Positions 9,422 to 17,441 of a DNA stretch of 64,000 bases are shown piece after piece. The stretch comes from Cupriavidus basilensis OR16. GTDB lineage: Bacteria > Pseudomonadota > Gammaproteobacteria > Burkholderiales > Burkholderiaceae. Position 1 is the stretch's first letter. Every line of letters begins with the position of its first letter. Both the position numbers and the translations under genes were made by a program. The stretch lies in contig NZ_AHJE01000016.1 in NCBI RefSeq assembly GCF_000243095.1, forward strand, positions 129,370-193,369, written 5' to 3'. The notes under the pieces are model-generated. The model had not been told where the DNA came from. It did no database searches and was given only the letters and a program-made list of their open reading frames with translations.

Positions 9422-10579
9422 ATGCCCTCCCTCCTGCCCGCCCGCGTCGACGCGGTCATCGGACAAGCCATTGCCGACCACCGCCTGGTCGGTGCCGTAG
9501 TACTGGTCGCCCGCCATGGCGAAGTGATCCACCGCCGCGCCGCCGGCATGGCCGACCGCGAAGCCGACCGCCCCATGCGCGCCGACACGCTGTTCCGCCT
9601 GGCATCGGTGTCCAAACCGATCGTGTCGGCCGCGGCGATGGCGCTGGTGGCGCAAGGCCGGCTGGAACTCGACGAGGCCGTGACCCGCTGGTTGCCGGAT
9701 TTCACGCCGCGGCTAGCCGACGGCAGCGCCGCCATCATCACCGTGCGGCAACTGATGACCCATACCGCGGGGCTGGGCTACCGCTTCTTTGAAGCCGACG
9801 AGCATGGGCCCTATGCCCGCGCAGGCATCTCGGACGGCATGGACCAGGCGGGCATCACGCTCGCGGAGAACCTGCGCCGCATCGCCAGCGTGCCCTTGCT
9901 CTACAAGCCGGGCACCGCCTGGGGCTATTCGCTGGCGACGGATGTGCTCGGCGCCGTGATCGAGCGCGCCTGTGGCGCGCCGCTGGCCGACGCGGTGCAC
10001 GCGCTGGTCACGGGTCCGCTGAACATGGGCGACACCGGCTTTACCGCGGCCGATGCCGGGCGCCTGGCCACCGCCTACGTCAACGACCTGCCGGTGCCGC
10101 GCCGCATGCTCGCGCACGATGTGGTCCCCGTCGTCCACGGCACGGCCGGCATCCACTACGCGCCGGCGCGCGCATTGGACAGCCATGCCTTTCCCTCCGG
10201 CGGCGCCGGCATGGTTGGCAGCGCGGGCGATTTCCTGCGCTTGCTGGAAGCCCTGCGCCAGGGCGGCGAGCCGTTGATGCCCGCCGCCTGGGCCGATGAA
10301 ATGGGCCGCAACCAGACCGGCGAATGGGGCCCGCCCGATGCGCCAGGCACCGGCTTCGGCCTGGGCTTCTCGGTGCTGCACGATCCGGCGGCGGCCCGCT
10401 CGCCGGAGTCGGCCGGCACCTGGCGCTGGGGCGGCGCCTACGGGCACGCCTGGTTCGTCGACCGCGCCCAGGGCCTGAGCGTGGCCGCGTTCACCAACAC
10501 CTTGTACGAAGGCATGTCCGGACGCTTCGTTGCGGATCTGCGCGATGCCGTCTATGGGCAGGAGGCGGTGGCGCGATGA
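9422..10579 (+). CDS. Serine beta-lactamase-fold hydrolase (class C-like esterase/peptidase)
   Basis: The 385-residue protein starts at ATG 9422, after the AAGGAAA site; the frame is open from 9365 but without a better start. The SxxK nucleophile motif is SVSK (Ser62, Lys65), a Tyr-containing motif lies in TAWGYSLATDVLGAVIE, and the C-terminal W-rich strand (WRWGGAYGHAWFVDRAQG) takes the KTG position. There is no obvious signal peptide, which argues for a cytoplasmic esterase or amidase rather than a true beta-lactamase. The stop overlaps the ATG of the MFS gene (ATGA at 10576-10579), so the two are made together. The divergent LysR is the probable regulator. Confidence 0.85.
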   Translation: MPSLLPARVDAVIGQAIADHRLVGAVVLVARHGEVIHRRAAGMADREADRPMRADTLFRLASVSKPIVSAAAMALVAQGRLELDEAVTRWLPDFTPRLADGSAAIITVRQLMTHTAGLGYRFFEADEHGPYARAGISDGMDQAGITLAENLRRIASVPLLYKPGTAWGYSLATDVLGAVIERACGAPLADAVHALVTGPLNMGDTGFTAADAGRLATAYVNDLPVPRRMLAHDVVPVVHGTAGIHYAPARALDSHAFPSGGAGMVGSAGDFLRLLEALRQGGEPLMPAAWADEMGRNQTGEWGPPDAPGTGFGLGFSVLHDPAAARSPESAGTWRWGGAYGHAWFVDRAQGLSVAAFTNTLYEGMSGRFVADLRDAVYGQEAVAR

Positions 10580-11823
10580 GCGATATGGCACCCAGGAAGG
10601 CCATCGATGCCGGCCGCTCCCTGTTCTTTATCGCGCTCGGCCTGTTTGGCCTTTACGCCATTGAATTCGGCGTGGTCGGCATCCTGCCGGCTATCGTCGC
10701 GCGCTACGGCATCACGGTGGCCCGGGCAGGCTGGCTGGTCGGCCTGTTCGCGCTGGTGGTGGCCATGTGCGGGCCGTTCATGGTGCTGTGGCTGTCGCGC
10801 TATGCCCGGCGCAAGGTGCTGGCGGGCTCGCTGTTCGTATTTGCCGCGTGCAGCGTGCTGTCGGCGTGGGCGCCGAACTTTGCCGGGCTGATGGCGCTGC
10901 GCATCGTCCCTGCGCTGCTGCATCCGGTGTTTTTCTCGCTGGCGTTCGCGGCGGCCGTGTCGCTGTACCCGAAGGAGCGAGCCGCGCATGCCACGGCGAT
11001 GGCCTTCGTGGGCACCAGCATGGGCCTGGTGCTGGGCGTGCCGATCACCGCGTGGATCGCGGCGCGCTTTTCTTATGAAGCATCCTTCCTGTTCTGCGCC
11101 GCCGTCAACGCGGCGGCGGGAATCGGCCTGCTGGCCATGCTGCCCGATGCGGCGCGGCGGCACGCACCCGCGCAGGCCACCCCCGCCGGCCGGCCCTCGG
11201 CCATCCTGCGCAAGCCGCCGTTGTGGCTCAACCTGATCGCGACCGTGTTCATCTTCGCAACGATGTTCTCGGTGTACAGCTATGCGGCCGAGTACCTCGC
11301 GCGCGAGGCCGGCATGCGCGGCGAGGCCATCAGCGCGCTGCTGGTGGTGTTCGGCATCGGCGGCGTGGCGGGCAATCTGATCGCCGGCCGGCTGCTGCGC
11401 AAGAGCCTGGCGCGGACCGCGCTGCTGCACCCGGCGGTGCTGGGCGGAGCCTACCTTGTGCTCTACACCTGCGGCAACGCCTCGTTTGTCACGATGATCG
11501 CGGTCTGCCTGCTATGGGGCGCCGCGCACACCAGCGGCCTGATCGTCAGCCAGATGTGGCTGGCATCCGCCGCGCCGGCAGCCCCGGAGTTCGCGACCAG
11601 TCTCTATATCTCGGCCGCCAACCTGGGCGTGATGGCCGGCTCGGCGGCTGGCGGCTGGTGCATCACCGCATTGGGCATGACGGGCGCGCTCTGGAGCGGC
11701 TGGCTGTTCGCCGTGCTGGCAACGCTATGCATGGCACTGAAGCTGATGCTGTTCGACCGCAAGCCCGATCGCACCAGCGTCATGGCGGCTAAACCGCGGG
11801 AAGCAGCAGCAGGTACGCCTTGA
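10576..11823 (+). CDS. MFS transporter (DHA1-like efflux type)
   Basis: This 415-residue protein has 12 predicted membrane segments, the first at LFFIALGLFGLYAIEFGVVG. The motif-A loop is WLSRYARRKVL and the central linker is around PDAARRHAPAQATPAGR. It starts at ATG 10576, overlapping the hydrolase stop. The length fits sugar or drug efflux transporters of the AraJ/YdhP type. The substrate is unknown; coupling with the hydrolase suggests export of a product or of the toxic ester. The last 12 or so residues (codons from about 11789) read through the antisense tail of a gltS remnant, so the natural C-terminus may have been changed by a rearrangement. Confidence 0.85.
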   Translation: MSDMAPRKAIDAGRSLFFIALGLFGLYAIEFGVVGILPAIVARYGITVARAGWLVGLFALVVAMCGPFMVLWLSRYARRKVLAGSLFVFAACSVLSAWAPNFAGLMALRIVPALLHPVFFSLAFAAAVSLYPKERAAHATAMAFVGTSMGLVLGVPITAWIAARFSYEASFLFCAAVNAAAGIGLLAMLPDAARRHAPAQATPAGRPSAILRKPPLWLNLIATVFIFATMFSVYSYAAEYLAREAGMRGEAISALLVVFGIGGVAGNLIAGRLLRKSLARTALLHPAVLGGAYLVLYTCGNASFVTMIAVCLLWGAAHTSGLIVSQMWLASAAPAAPEFATSLYISAANLGVMAGSAAGGWCITALGMTGALWSGWLFAVLATLCMALKLMLFDRKPDRTSVMAAKPREAAAGTP

Positions 11824-11899
11824 TCACGATCGCATTGGCCAGGTCGATGAAAAACACGCCGACCATGGGCACCATCAGGAACGCCAGGTGCGACTTACG
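11789..11899 (-). pseudogene. gltS: gltS (sodium/glutamate symporter) C-terminal remnant
   Basis: On the reverse strand the bases from 11899 to the TAG at 11789 encode a 36-residue tail including SHLAFLMVPMVG, FFIDLANAIVIKAYLLLL and a final PAV. This closely follows the C-terminus I recall for E. coli GltS (SHMAFLVVPMVG, FFIDIVNALVIKLYLLL). Upstream the resemblance stops abruptly and the frame ends near 11935, so only the last transmembrane segment survives. The piece overlaps the 3' end of the MFS gene on the other strand by 35 bases, marking a deletion or rearrangement joint. The gene identity is from memory of the family, not a search. Confidence 0.75.
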
Positions 11900-11928
11900 C
11901 GCTATTCTGACCAGCCGCTGCCCGGTCC

Positions 11929-12735
11929 TTACTCAGCCGATTCGCCCACACGCAGCATGTTCCATGTCAGGCCAAGCTGGGCATCGGTCTTCAGCGAGAG
12001 CAACTGGCGGGAGAGCCGCGCGAGATGCGCCTGTTCCGCCAGGTTCTTGCCGACCACGCCTTTTTCCTCGGCGGCGTTGGCGAGCACGCCCTCCAGGTCG
12101 CCGTAGCGCTGCAGCAGCTTGGCAGCGGTCTTGGCCCCGATCTTCTCGACGCCAGGGATATCGTCCGAGCTATCCCCCAGCAAGGCGAGATAGTCGGCAA
12201 GCTGGTGACTACCCACGCCGAATTTATCGACGACGTAGCGTTCATCGAACCAGGACGGCTCGCCGTTCTTCGCGGTGGCAAAGTGATTGCGCACGATGGC
12301 GCCGTCGGCGATCAGCTGCAGCACGTCCTTGTCCGTGCTCACCGGGATCACCTGGCCCTCCTTGCTCGCGGTCCAGCGATAGAAAGCCGTGGCGATGATG
12401 TCGTCGGCCTCGTAGCCATCGATCATGGCGGTCTGCAGCCCCAGCACTTCGGTCAGCGTCAGCCGGAAGTCGGGCAAGACCTCCGCCAGTTCCGGGTCCA
12501 TGGGCTTGCGGTGCTGGCGGTACTGGGGATAGAGCGCGTGCCGCCAGGTCTTGCCGCCCGTATCAAACGCCGCCAGCGCGTGCGTGGGCTTGCAGTCGGT
12601 CAAGGCCCGGCGAAACGAGGCCAGCGCCGAAAGCACGGCGCCCTCGACCTTGGTCGGGATGTCTTCGGCCGGGTTGGCTTCGTAGACCCGGCGCAGGATG
12701 TTCAGGCCGTCGATCAACAGTAGTGTGTGCTTCAT
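11929..12735 (-). CDS. 5'-3' exonuclease / flap endonuclease-like protein (Xni/ExoIX type)
   Basis: This 268-residue protein has the 5' nuclease fold of DNA polymerase I N-terminal domains: LLLIDGLNILRRVYEA with the first metal aspartate, AAFDTGGKTWRH, the GYEADDIIAT acidic cluster, PVSTDKDVLQLI with a further acidic pair, and the H3TH region LALLGDSSDDIPGVEKIGAK. It is a stand-alone domain without polymerase, close in length to E. coli Xni/ExoIX. Expected activity is structure-specific 5' flap cleavage in replication or repair. The gene is monocistronic and appears intact. Its conserved, housekeeping nature contrasts with the accessory genes on either side. Confidence 0.85.
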   Translation of the reverse strand: MKHTLLLIDGLNILRRVYEANPAEDIPTKVEGAVLSALASFRRALTDCKPTHALAAFDTGGKTWRHALYPQYRQHRKPMDPELAEVLPDFRLTLTEVLGLQTAMIDGYEADDIIATAFYRWTASKEGQVIPVSTDKDVLQLIADGAIVRNHFATAKNGEPSWFDERYVVDKFGVGSHQLADYLALLGDSSDDIPGVEKIGAKTAAKLLQRYGDLEGVLANAAEEKGVVGKNLAEQAHLARLSRQLLSLKTDAQLGLTWNMLRVGESAE

Positions 12736-12763
12736 TGTTCTTGCGAATCTAGCGATGCGTACA

Positions 12764-12783
12764 GTCAGACCCTCTATTCTGAC
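12764..12783. promoter_or_regulatory. 20-bp inverted repeat GTCAGA/TCTGAC
   Basis: GTCAGA-N8-TCTGAC lies 29 bases upstream of the nuclease start codon (reverse strand) and about 110 bases before the winged-helix gene. It has the size and position of an operator. The cognate regulator is unknown; the small winged-helix protein next door is one candidate. Confidence 0.4.
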
Positions 12784-12790
12784 GTGCGAC

Positions 12791-12851
12791 GCCCGCCGCG
12801 CAACCTTTTCGGGGGGCGAGTCCGCAAGAATGCGGGGTTGCGTCGGCGGGC
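12791..12851. repeat. Long inverted repeat between divergent genes
   Basis: GCCCGCCGCGCAACC (12791-12805) pairs with GGTTGCGTCGGCGGGC (12836-12851) with a single bulged base, around a 30-base loop. The stem would form in the transcript or single-stranded DNA between the divergent nuclease and winged-helix genes. No T-tract follows, so simple termination is unlikely. Confidence 0.55.
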
Positions 12852-12891
12852 CACCTCGTCTAGTCTGAGCAGATTCAACCTACACCCGGAA

Positions 12892-13131
12892 ATGAACAAC
12901 AATCACGACACTCGCCAGGCAGTAATCGACGCCCTGCAAAAGACAGGCACCCCGATGGATGCATATCAGGTCGCAAAGGCCACGGGCGTCAGCCCCATCC
13001 AGGCAGCGCGGACACTCACGAAGCTCGCCGCAAAAGGCCTCGTGCAGACCGACGCCCAGCTTGGCGCCGAGGCCGACCTTTCCGCGCAGTTCCGCCTGGC
13101 TCCGGCGCCTAAGGACGCCGCCGGGGGGTAA
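12892..13131 (+). CDS. Small winged-helix DNA-binding protein
   Basis: This is a 79-residue protein. I placed the start at ATG 12892 behind CCGGAA; the frame is open from 12727, but that part crosses the inverted repeats. Residues 5-60 form a single winged helix-turn-helix: TRQAVIDALQKTGTPMDAYQ, KATGVSPIQAARTLTKLAAK, GLVQ. The N-terminal NNNHD and the C-terminal AP-rich tail are probably disordered. There is no effector domain, so it is either a minimal regulator or a nucleoid-type factor. It is not recognised as a named family member and its targets are unknown. Confidence 0.65.
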   Translation: MNNNHDTRQAVIDALQKTGTPMDAYQVAKATGVSPIQAARTLTKLAAKGLVQTDAQLGAEADLSAQFRLAPAPKDAAGG

Positions 13132-13401
13132 AAAGCGGACGTTGTTGTTGGCTGGCCGGCGCCGGGATGTGGTTGATGCGCGCTGGCAATCGCACGGACA
13201 ATGGTGGCCGTTGATGTTGTGCGTGCGGCGAATGCGCCGCTTGGGTCAGCTATCGGACATCGGCCGGATGCTTGGCAAGCCGCAAATGCCGTGCTCATTC
13301 TTGCAGCAACCGCATTGATTCCGGTAATCCGCCTCGACCATTTCGGCAAATAATCCCAATCAGGGCTATCCACGAGGCGCCAACCCGCGTATATTTCTGC
13401 C

Positions 13402-13477
13402 CGCGGGGTGGAGCAGTTGGCAGCTCGTCGGGCTCATAACCCGAAGGTCGCAGGTTCAAGTCCTGCCCCCGCAACCA
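13402..13477 (+). tRNA. Initiator tRNA-fMet (anticodon CAU)
   Basis: This is a 76-base cloverleaf with encoded CCA. The anticodon loop is CTCATAA with three consecutive G-C pairs (CGGG/CCCG) in the anticodon stem, and the first base C faces A72 in an unpaired 1-72 position. Both features mark bacterial initiator tRNA rather than elongator tRNA-Met. The T arm GGTTCAAGTCC is normal. A strong hairpin terminator follows within 10 bases, so it is transcribed alone. Confidence 0.97.
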
Positions 13478-13483
13478 GAATCT

Positions 13484-13521
13484 AAAAAAGCCCGTACGGT
13501 TCACGCCGCACGGGCTTTTTG
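13484..13521 (+). terminator. Rho-independent terminator after tRNA-fMet
   Basis: AAAAAAGCCCGTACGG and CCGCACGGGCTTTTT form a long stem with a short loop (TTCACG), followed by T residues on the forward strand. The A-tract on the other side lets it also act in reverse, for the cyclase operon ending at 13592. Confidence 0.93.
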
Positions 13522-13591
13522 CATTCCGGGGCCAGCAGGCAAGCGTCAGGCGTAGCTTGCGACGGTGCACGCCGAAGATAAGACGGCCGGC

Positions 13592-14653
13592 TTAGACCGT
13601 GGCTATCGGCGTCGCCGGTGAGCCAACCGCGCCTGGCAGGCGCAGCGGCGGCGCGGTCAGCAGGAAGCGGCTGCGGCCGTGCGCGCGCAGCCAGCGTGCC
13701 AGCGGCGTCAGGTACCACAACTCGCCAAGATGAATGCCGTTCTTGAACAGGCAATGTGCGTGCAGCGGCAGGCGCGGGCCGCGGATCGGCGACGGCGTCA
13801 GCGGCTTCGGCACCACCAGTTCCACCGCCGGGTTGTCCGCCAGCAGGCAAGCCAGCCTGGTGTCGACAATCCAGTTCAGCAGCTTGCTATCGTAGCCGTC
13901 GAGGCCGCTGCCACTGTCATGCAAGTGCTTGACGTCCGGGTTGCCGTTCATCGCCAGCAGCATGTCGGCAAAACCGGTGTGGATGCAGACCATGTCGCCG
14001 GACTCCACCTGGATGCTGTCGGCATCGAGGATGCGCATCAGCTCGTCGTACCCGACGGCATGGCGCTTGCGGCCAATATGGTGCTCGAGGTCCAGCATCA
14101 CGCCGCGCCCTTGCGCCCCATGCTCCGCCAGCACGGCGATGCTGAGCGCTTGCGCCACCGGATCCTGGTAGCGCGCCCAGGGCTCGGCGCTGCTGACTTC
14201 ATGGCCAGGCCGGATGTGCTCTCCCGCCTTGAAGCCGTTGTAGAAGACCGCCTCCGGCTCGCCGTCGCCATCGGCATCGAAGTGGCTGCCAACGTGCGCG
14301 AGGCTGTCCCACTGCGTGGAATACTGCAGGCTCATGAGCACCACGTCGTCGTTGACCACATCGGTGATGCTCGGGTCCTCGGACGCGTACGACCAGCAGA
14401 ATCCCTGCTGCCCCGCGCTCTTGCCGTCCCGCAGGACCGAGAAGCGGCGCGGCGGCTGCCGGCGCGGATTCATCGCCGAGCCGCCCGGCACGTCCAGCGG
14501 CAAGGACAGGCAGAACGTCCTCCCCACCTTCACTTCGGCGATGCCTTGCAGCACCTTGGCCTCATCCACCAGGTTCATCCGGCCGCGCTGGTCGTCGTCT
14601 CCGAACTCGCCCCAGTGGCTGCCCTCCGGGCTATGCTTCCAGCGTTGCGTCAT
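13592..14653 (-). CDS. Cyclase family protein (kynurenine formamidase-like metal hydrolase)
   Basis: The 353-residue protein starts at ATG 14653, which overlaps the stop of the upstream SMP-30 frame (ATGA). It carries the cyclase-family metal site region SLQYSTQWDSLAHVGSHFD and further conserved HHIGRKR, CIHTGFADML and ELVVPKPLTP-type segments. This subgroup (about 320-350 residues) differs from short KynB proteins and is common in betaproteobacterial catabolic operons with Bug proteins. It probably hydrolyses an amide, ester or lactone using a divalent metal. Substrate is unknown; the SMP-30-type lactonase frame upstream suggests lactone or sugar-acid-like chemistry. It is last in the IclR-linked operon. 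Confidence 0.85.
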   Translation of the reverse strand: MTQRWKHSPEGSHWGEFGDDDQRGRMNLVDEAKVLQGIAEVKVGRTFCLSLPLDVPGGSAMNPRRQPPRRFSVLRDGKSAGQQGFCWSYASEDPSITDVVNDDVVLMSLQYSTQWDSLAHVGSHFDADGDGEPEAVFYNGFKAGEHIRPGHEVSSAEPWARYQDPVAQALSIAVLAEHGAQGRGVMLDLEHHIGRKRHAVGYDELMRILDADSIQVESGDMVCIHTGFADMLLAMNGNPDVKHLHDSGSGLDGYDSKLLNWIVDTRLACLLADNPAVELVVPKPLTPSPIRGPRLPLHAHCLFKNGIHLGELWYLTPLARWLRAHGRSRFLLTAPPLRLPGAVGSPATPIATV

Positions 14654-15283
14654 GCTTCGTCTCCCATCGAAATCTTGTTCGGGCCGATCGGCAGGCCCGC
14701 CACATCCATGTCGATGCGCAGGATGTCGCCCGCCGTGGAGTCCGTCACGAACAGCGTCTTGCCCGCCGCGCCGCCAAAGGCGAGATTGGTCAGGGAATGC
14801 CCGGCGGGGCCACGCAGCACCTGCAGCGGCTCGGCGCGGTGGTTCAGCACCCAGACGTAGCCCAGCCCCGGGTTCGCCACCAGCAGCCGGCCGCTGGCAT
14901 CCATGGCCAGCCCGTCCGGGCCGCTCGGGCCGTACGACGTAAAGAACTGGCCCGCCTTGGAGACGCCGCCATCGGCAAGGATCGGCATGCGCCAGACGCA
15001 ATTGCCGCGGGTCACCGCCACGAACAGGACTTTCTCGTCGGGGGACAGCACGATGCCGTTGGGGCTTGGCACATTGCTCAATCCGAAAGACGCGGCCATA
15101 GGGGATGTCGGTGACATAGAGATTGCCGGCGCCGTCGACCACCGGCCCCTCCAGGAAGGCATCGATCTCGCGCCCACCCTGATTGGCATCGGCCCAGACC
15201 GTGCGCCTGGGCTGGCGGTATCGCATCGGCATGCGGATAAAAGTATCCAGCTCACGGACTTCCGGGGCATTCAGCAAGAACAT
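14650..15283 (-). pseudogene. SMP-30/gluconolactonase-type lactonase with internal deletion
   Basis: The first frame (15283 to about 15090) encodes a normal N-terminus ending VVDGAGNLYVTDIPYGRVFR. The rest, beginning LSNVPSPNGIVLSPDEKVLF and running through FTSYGPSGPDGLAMD to the stop at 14650, is in a different frame. Intact relatives have roughly 90-100 residues between these two points, including several propeller blades and metal ligands, so about 300 bp appear deleted at 15075-15092 with a frameshift. The product cannot fold as a six-bladed propeller. The stop codon still overlaps the cyclase start. Confidence 0.85.
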
Positions 15284-15319
15284 GGCAATAGCGCAGCGCG
15301 CGATGAGGTTGACGCGAAA

Positions 15320-16321
15320 TCAGTCGGCTTTGAGCCCAAGCTCCTGGGCGATCTGGCTATAAACGGCGACTTCACGGCGGATCTGGCGGGCAAACTCCTC
15401 GCCGCATAGCGCCTTGGGTTCCAGCCCGAGCGCGCGCAGCCTCTCGGTCGTGCCGGGCGCGGCCAGGTAGGCCTGCACCTCGCGCTCGAGCAGGCGCACG
15501 TGCGCATCCGGCATGCTTGCCGGCGCAAGCACGCCGTACCACGCATCGGCGGCATAGCCCTTCACGCCGGCTTGCTCGAAGGTGGGCACGTCCGGCAACT
15601 GCGCGGAGCGCGCCGGACTGGCGATCGCCAATGCCCTCAGCCTGCCCGACTTGATCTGCGGCAAGACGGAGCCGAGCGACGCGAACGAAGCATCCACCTG
15701 CCCGGCCATCAGGTCATTGACCACCTGCGCCGCTCCTTTGTACGGCACGCCGGTCATGCGGATCCCCGCCTCGCGCGCGAACAGCTCGCTGGCGAAGTGC
15801 ACCGAGCTGCCGACGCCAGGCGTGCCATAGGTGACCGACAACGGTTTTGCCTTGGCCTTCTGCAGGAACTCGTCCAATGTCCTGACGTGCAACGAAGGCC
15901 CGACCACCAGCACCGTGGGGGCGACGGCGACCACGCAGACCGGCTTGAACGACCTGACCGCGTCGAAGTTGACGCGGGTGCTGTAAAGCGCCGGGATCAT
16001 GGCGTGATTGGTGGCGGCCATCAGCAACGTGTGGCCATCCGTGGCGTTGGCTACCGCTTGCGCCGCGATGATGGTGTTGGCTCCGGGCTTGTTGTCCACC
16101 ACCATCGGCTGCCCCAGCCCTTTGCCCGCTTGCGCGGCGAAAGCGCGCGCCACCACATCGGTCGGGCCACCGGCGGAGAAACCGACCACCAGCCGCAGTG
16201 GCCTGCCCGGCCATGCCTGTGCTTGCGCGTGCACCCCGGCTGGCAATGCCAGAGCGCCCACGGCCAGCAGCAGGCTGCATGCCGGGATGCGGCGTGGAGT
16301 TGAAATGTGCCGTAGCGTCAT
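15320..16321 (-). CDS. Bug/TctC-family periplasmic binding protein (2)
   Basis: This is a 333-residue binding protein with signal peptide (SLLLAVGALALPAGVHAQ). ATG 16321 follows the previous Bug stop by one base, so translation is coupled; a TTG at 16336 is less likely. Family marks are LRLVVGFSAGGPTDVVAR, VVDNKPGANT, VTYGTPGVGSSVHFASELF and GVPYKGAAQVVNDLMAGQVD. It is expected to bind an organic acid in the periplasm. It lies in the operon with the SMP-30 remnant, cyclase and 2-hydroxyacid dehydrogenase. Confidence 0.9.
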   Translation of the reverse strand: MTLRHISTPRRIPACSLLLAVGALALPAGVHAQAQAWPGRPLRLVVGFSAGGPTDVVARAFAAQAGKGLGQPMVVDNKPGANTIIAAQAVANATDGHTLLMAATNHAMIPALYSTRVNFDAVRSFKPVCVVAVAPTVLVVGPSLHVRTLDEFLQKAKAKPLSVTYGTPGVGSSVHFASELFAREAGIRMTGVPYKGAAQVVNDLMAGQVDASFASLGSVLPQIKSGRLRALAIASPARSAQLPDVPTFEQAGVKGYAADAWYGVLAPASMPDAHVRLLEREVQAYLAAPGTTERLRALGLEPKALCGEEFARQIRREVAVYSQIAQELGLKAD

Positions 16322-16322
16322 G

Positions 16323-17306
16323 TCATTGCTTTTCAAATGCGGTGTTGGCCGCTACCTTGCCCCAGAACGCCGTGCGCTCGGCAAGCTGCCGGGAGAACGT
16401 CGACGCATCCCAGTAGCCCGGATTCGCGCCGATGCCTTCGGCAAAGGTCTTCATGTCCTGAGAGGCCATGGCGGTCGCCACTTCTTTCTGAAGGCGCTCC
16501 AGTACCTTCGGCGGCGTGCCCTTGGGTGCCCACAGGCCGGTGAAGTTGACTACACCATAGCCCTTGACGCCAGCCTCGGCAAAGGTCGGCACATTGGGCA
16601 GCGCTGCCAGGCGCTTGTCGCCGCTCACCGCCAGCAGCCGGAGGCTGCCGCCTTTGACCTGCCCGATGACGCCGGGCGTGGAAGCAATCTGATAGTCCAC
16701 CGTGCCGCCGAGCAGCGCCAGCGTGGCCTCGCCCGCCCCCTTGAACGGCACGTGCATGAAGTGCGCGCCGGTGGCCACGCCCAGGGCTTCGCTGGCAAAG
16801 TGCGGCGTGGTGCCGGCGCCGCCCGATCCGTAGCTCACCTTGCCGTCGCCCGCGCGGGCCGCGGTGACCAGGTCGTTCATGGTCTTGAACTTGCCGTCGG
16901 CCTTGACCGCCACGGCCATTGGCGCGAACACGAAGGCGGCCACTGGCTGCAAGTCGTTGGCGTAGTCGAACGGCAACTTCTTGAAGATATGCGGCAACAA
17001 GGAATACGTGGTGTCGTTGGCGAGCAGCGTGTAGCCGTCGGCCGGGGCGCGCGCCACTTGCGTGGTGCCGATGGTGCCGGTGGCGCCTGCCTTGTTTTCA
17101 ACGACGAAGCTCTGGCCGGTTTGCTCGGTAAGACGTTGCGCCATCTTGCGGGTGACTGCGTCCACGGCGCCGCCCGGGGGGTAGGGAACGACAATTCTGA
17201 CGGGCTTGTCAGGCCAGGTCTGCGCGTGTACCGACATGGCGATAAAGGCGATCACTGCTAGCACGCAGCGGTGCGGAACCGACGCGCGCTTTGATTTGGT
17301 GTTCAT
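16323..17306 (-). CDS. Bug/TctC-family periplasmic binding protein (3)
   Basis: This 327-residue protein begins with a Sec signal (CVLAVIAFIAMSVHAQ), preceded by AGGAGA. Typical motifs are VRIVVPYPPGGAVDAVTR, VVENKAGATGTIGTTQVAR, ADGYTLLANDTTYSLLPHI and HVPFKGAGEATLALLGG. It is the second of two adjacent, clearly diverged Bug genes, so a recent duplication is not supported; they may take related ligands. It follows the 2-hydroxyacid dehydrogenase gene by 135 bases in which I see no gene. Confidence 0.9.
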   Translation of the reverse strand: MNTKSKRASVPHRCVLAVIAFIAMSVHAQTWPDKPVRIVVPYPPGGAVDAVTRKMAQRLTEQTGQSFVVENKAGATGTIGTTQVARAPADGYTLLANDTTYSLLPHIFKKLPFDYANDLQPVAAFVFAPMAVAVKADGKFKTMNDLVTAARAGDGKVSYGSGGAGTTPHFASEALGVATGAHFMHVPFKGAGEATLALLGGTVDYQIASTPGVIGQVKGGSLRLLAVSGDKRLAALPNVPTFAEAGVKGYGVVNFTGLWAPKGTPPKVLERLQKEVATAMASQDMKTFAEGIGANPGYWDASTFSRQLAERTAFWGKVAANTAFEKQ

Positions 17307-17441
17307 GGTTGTCTCCTGCAGTTTAGTTCTTGGGGCCGATCGCGCTTTCGTACGTCTTGCCCTCTACGCTGGTTTGCCCTCGGCTCCCCCTGACGGGAGT
17401 GGGAGCGACAGCCGTCGTCGTAGCACGCGCCTTCGGCCCGC

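Noticed and set aside
13592..15283. A single 563-codon fusion of lactonase and cyclase
   Set aside because: The frame continuity is an accident of the lactonase frameshift; the cyclase has its own ATG at 14653 and a complete fold.
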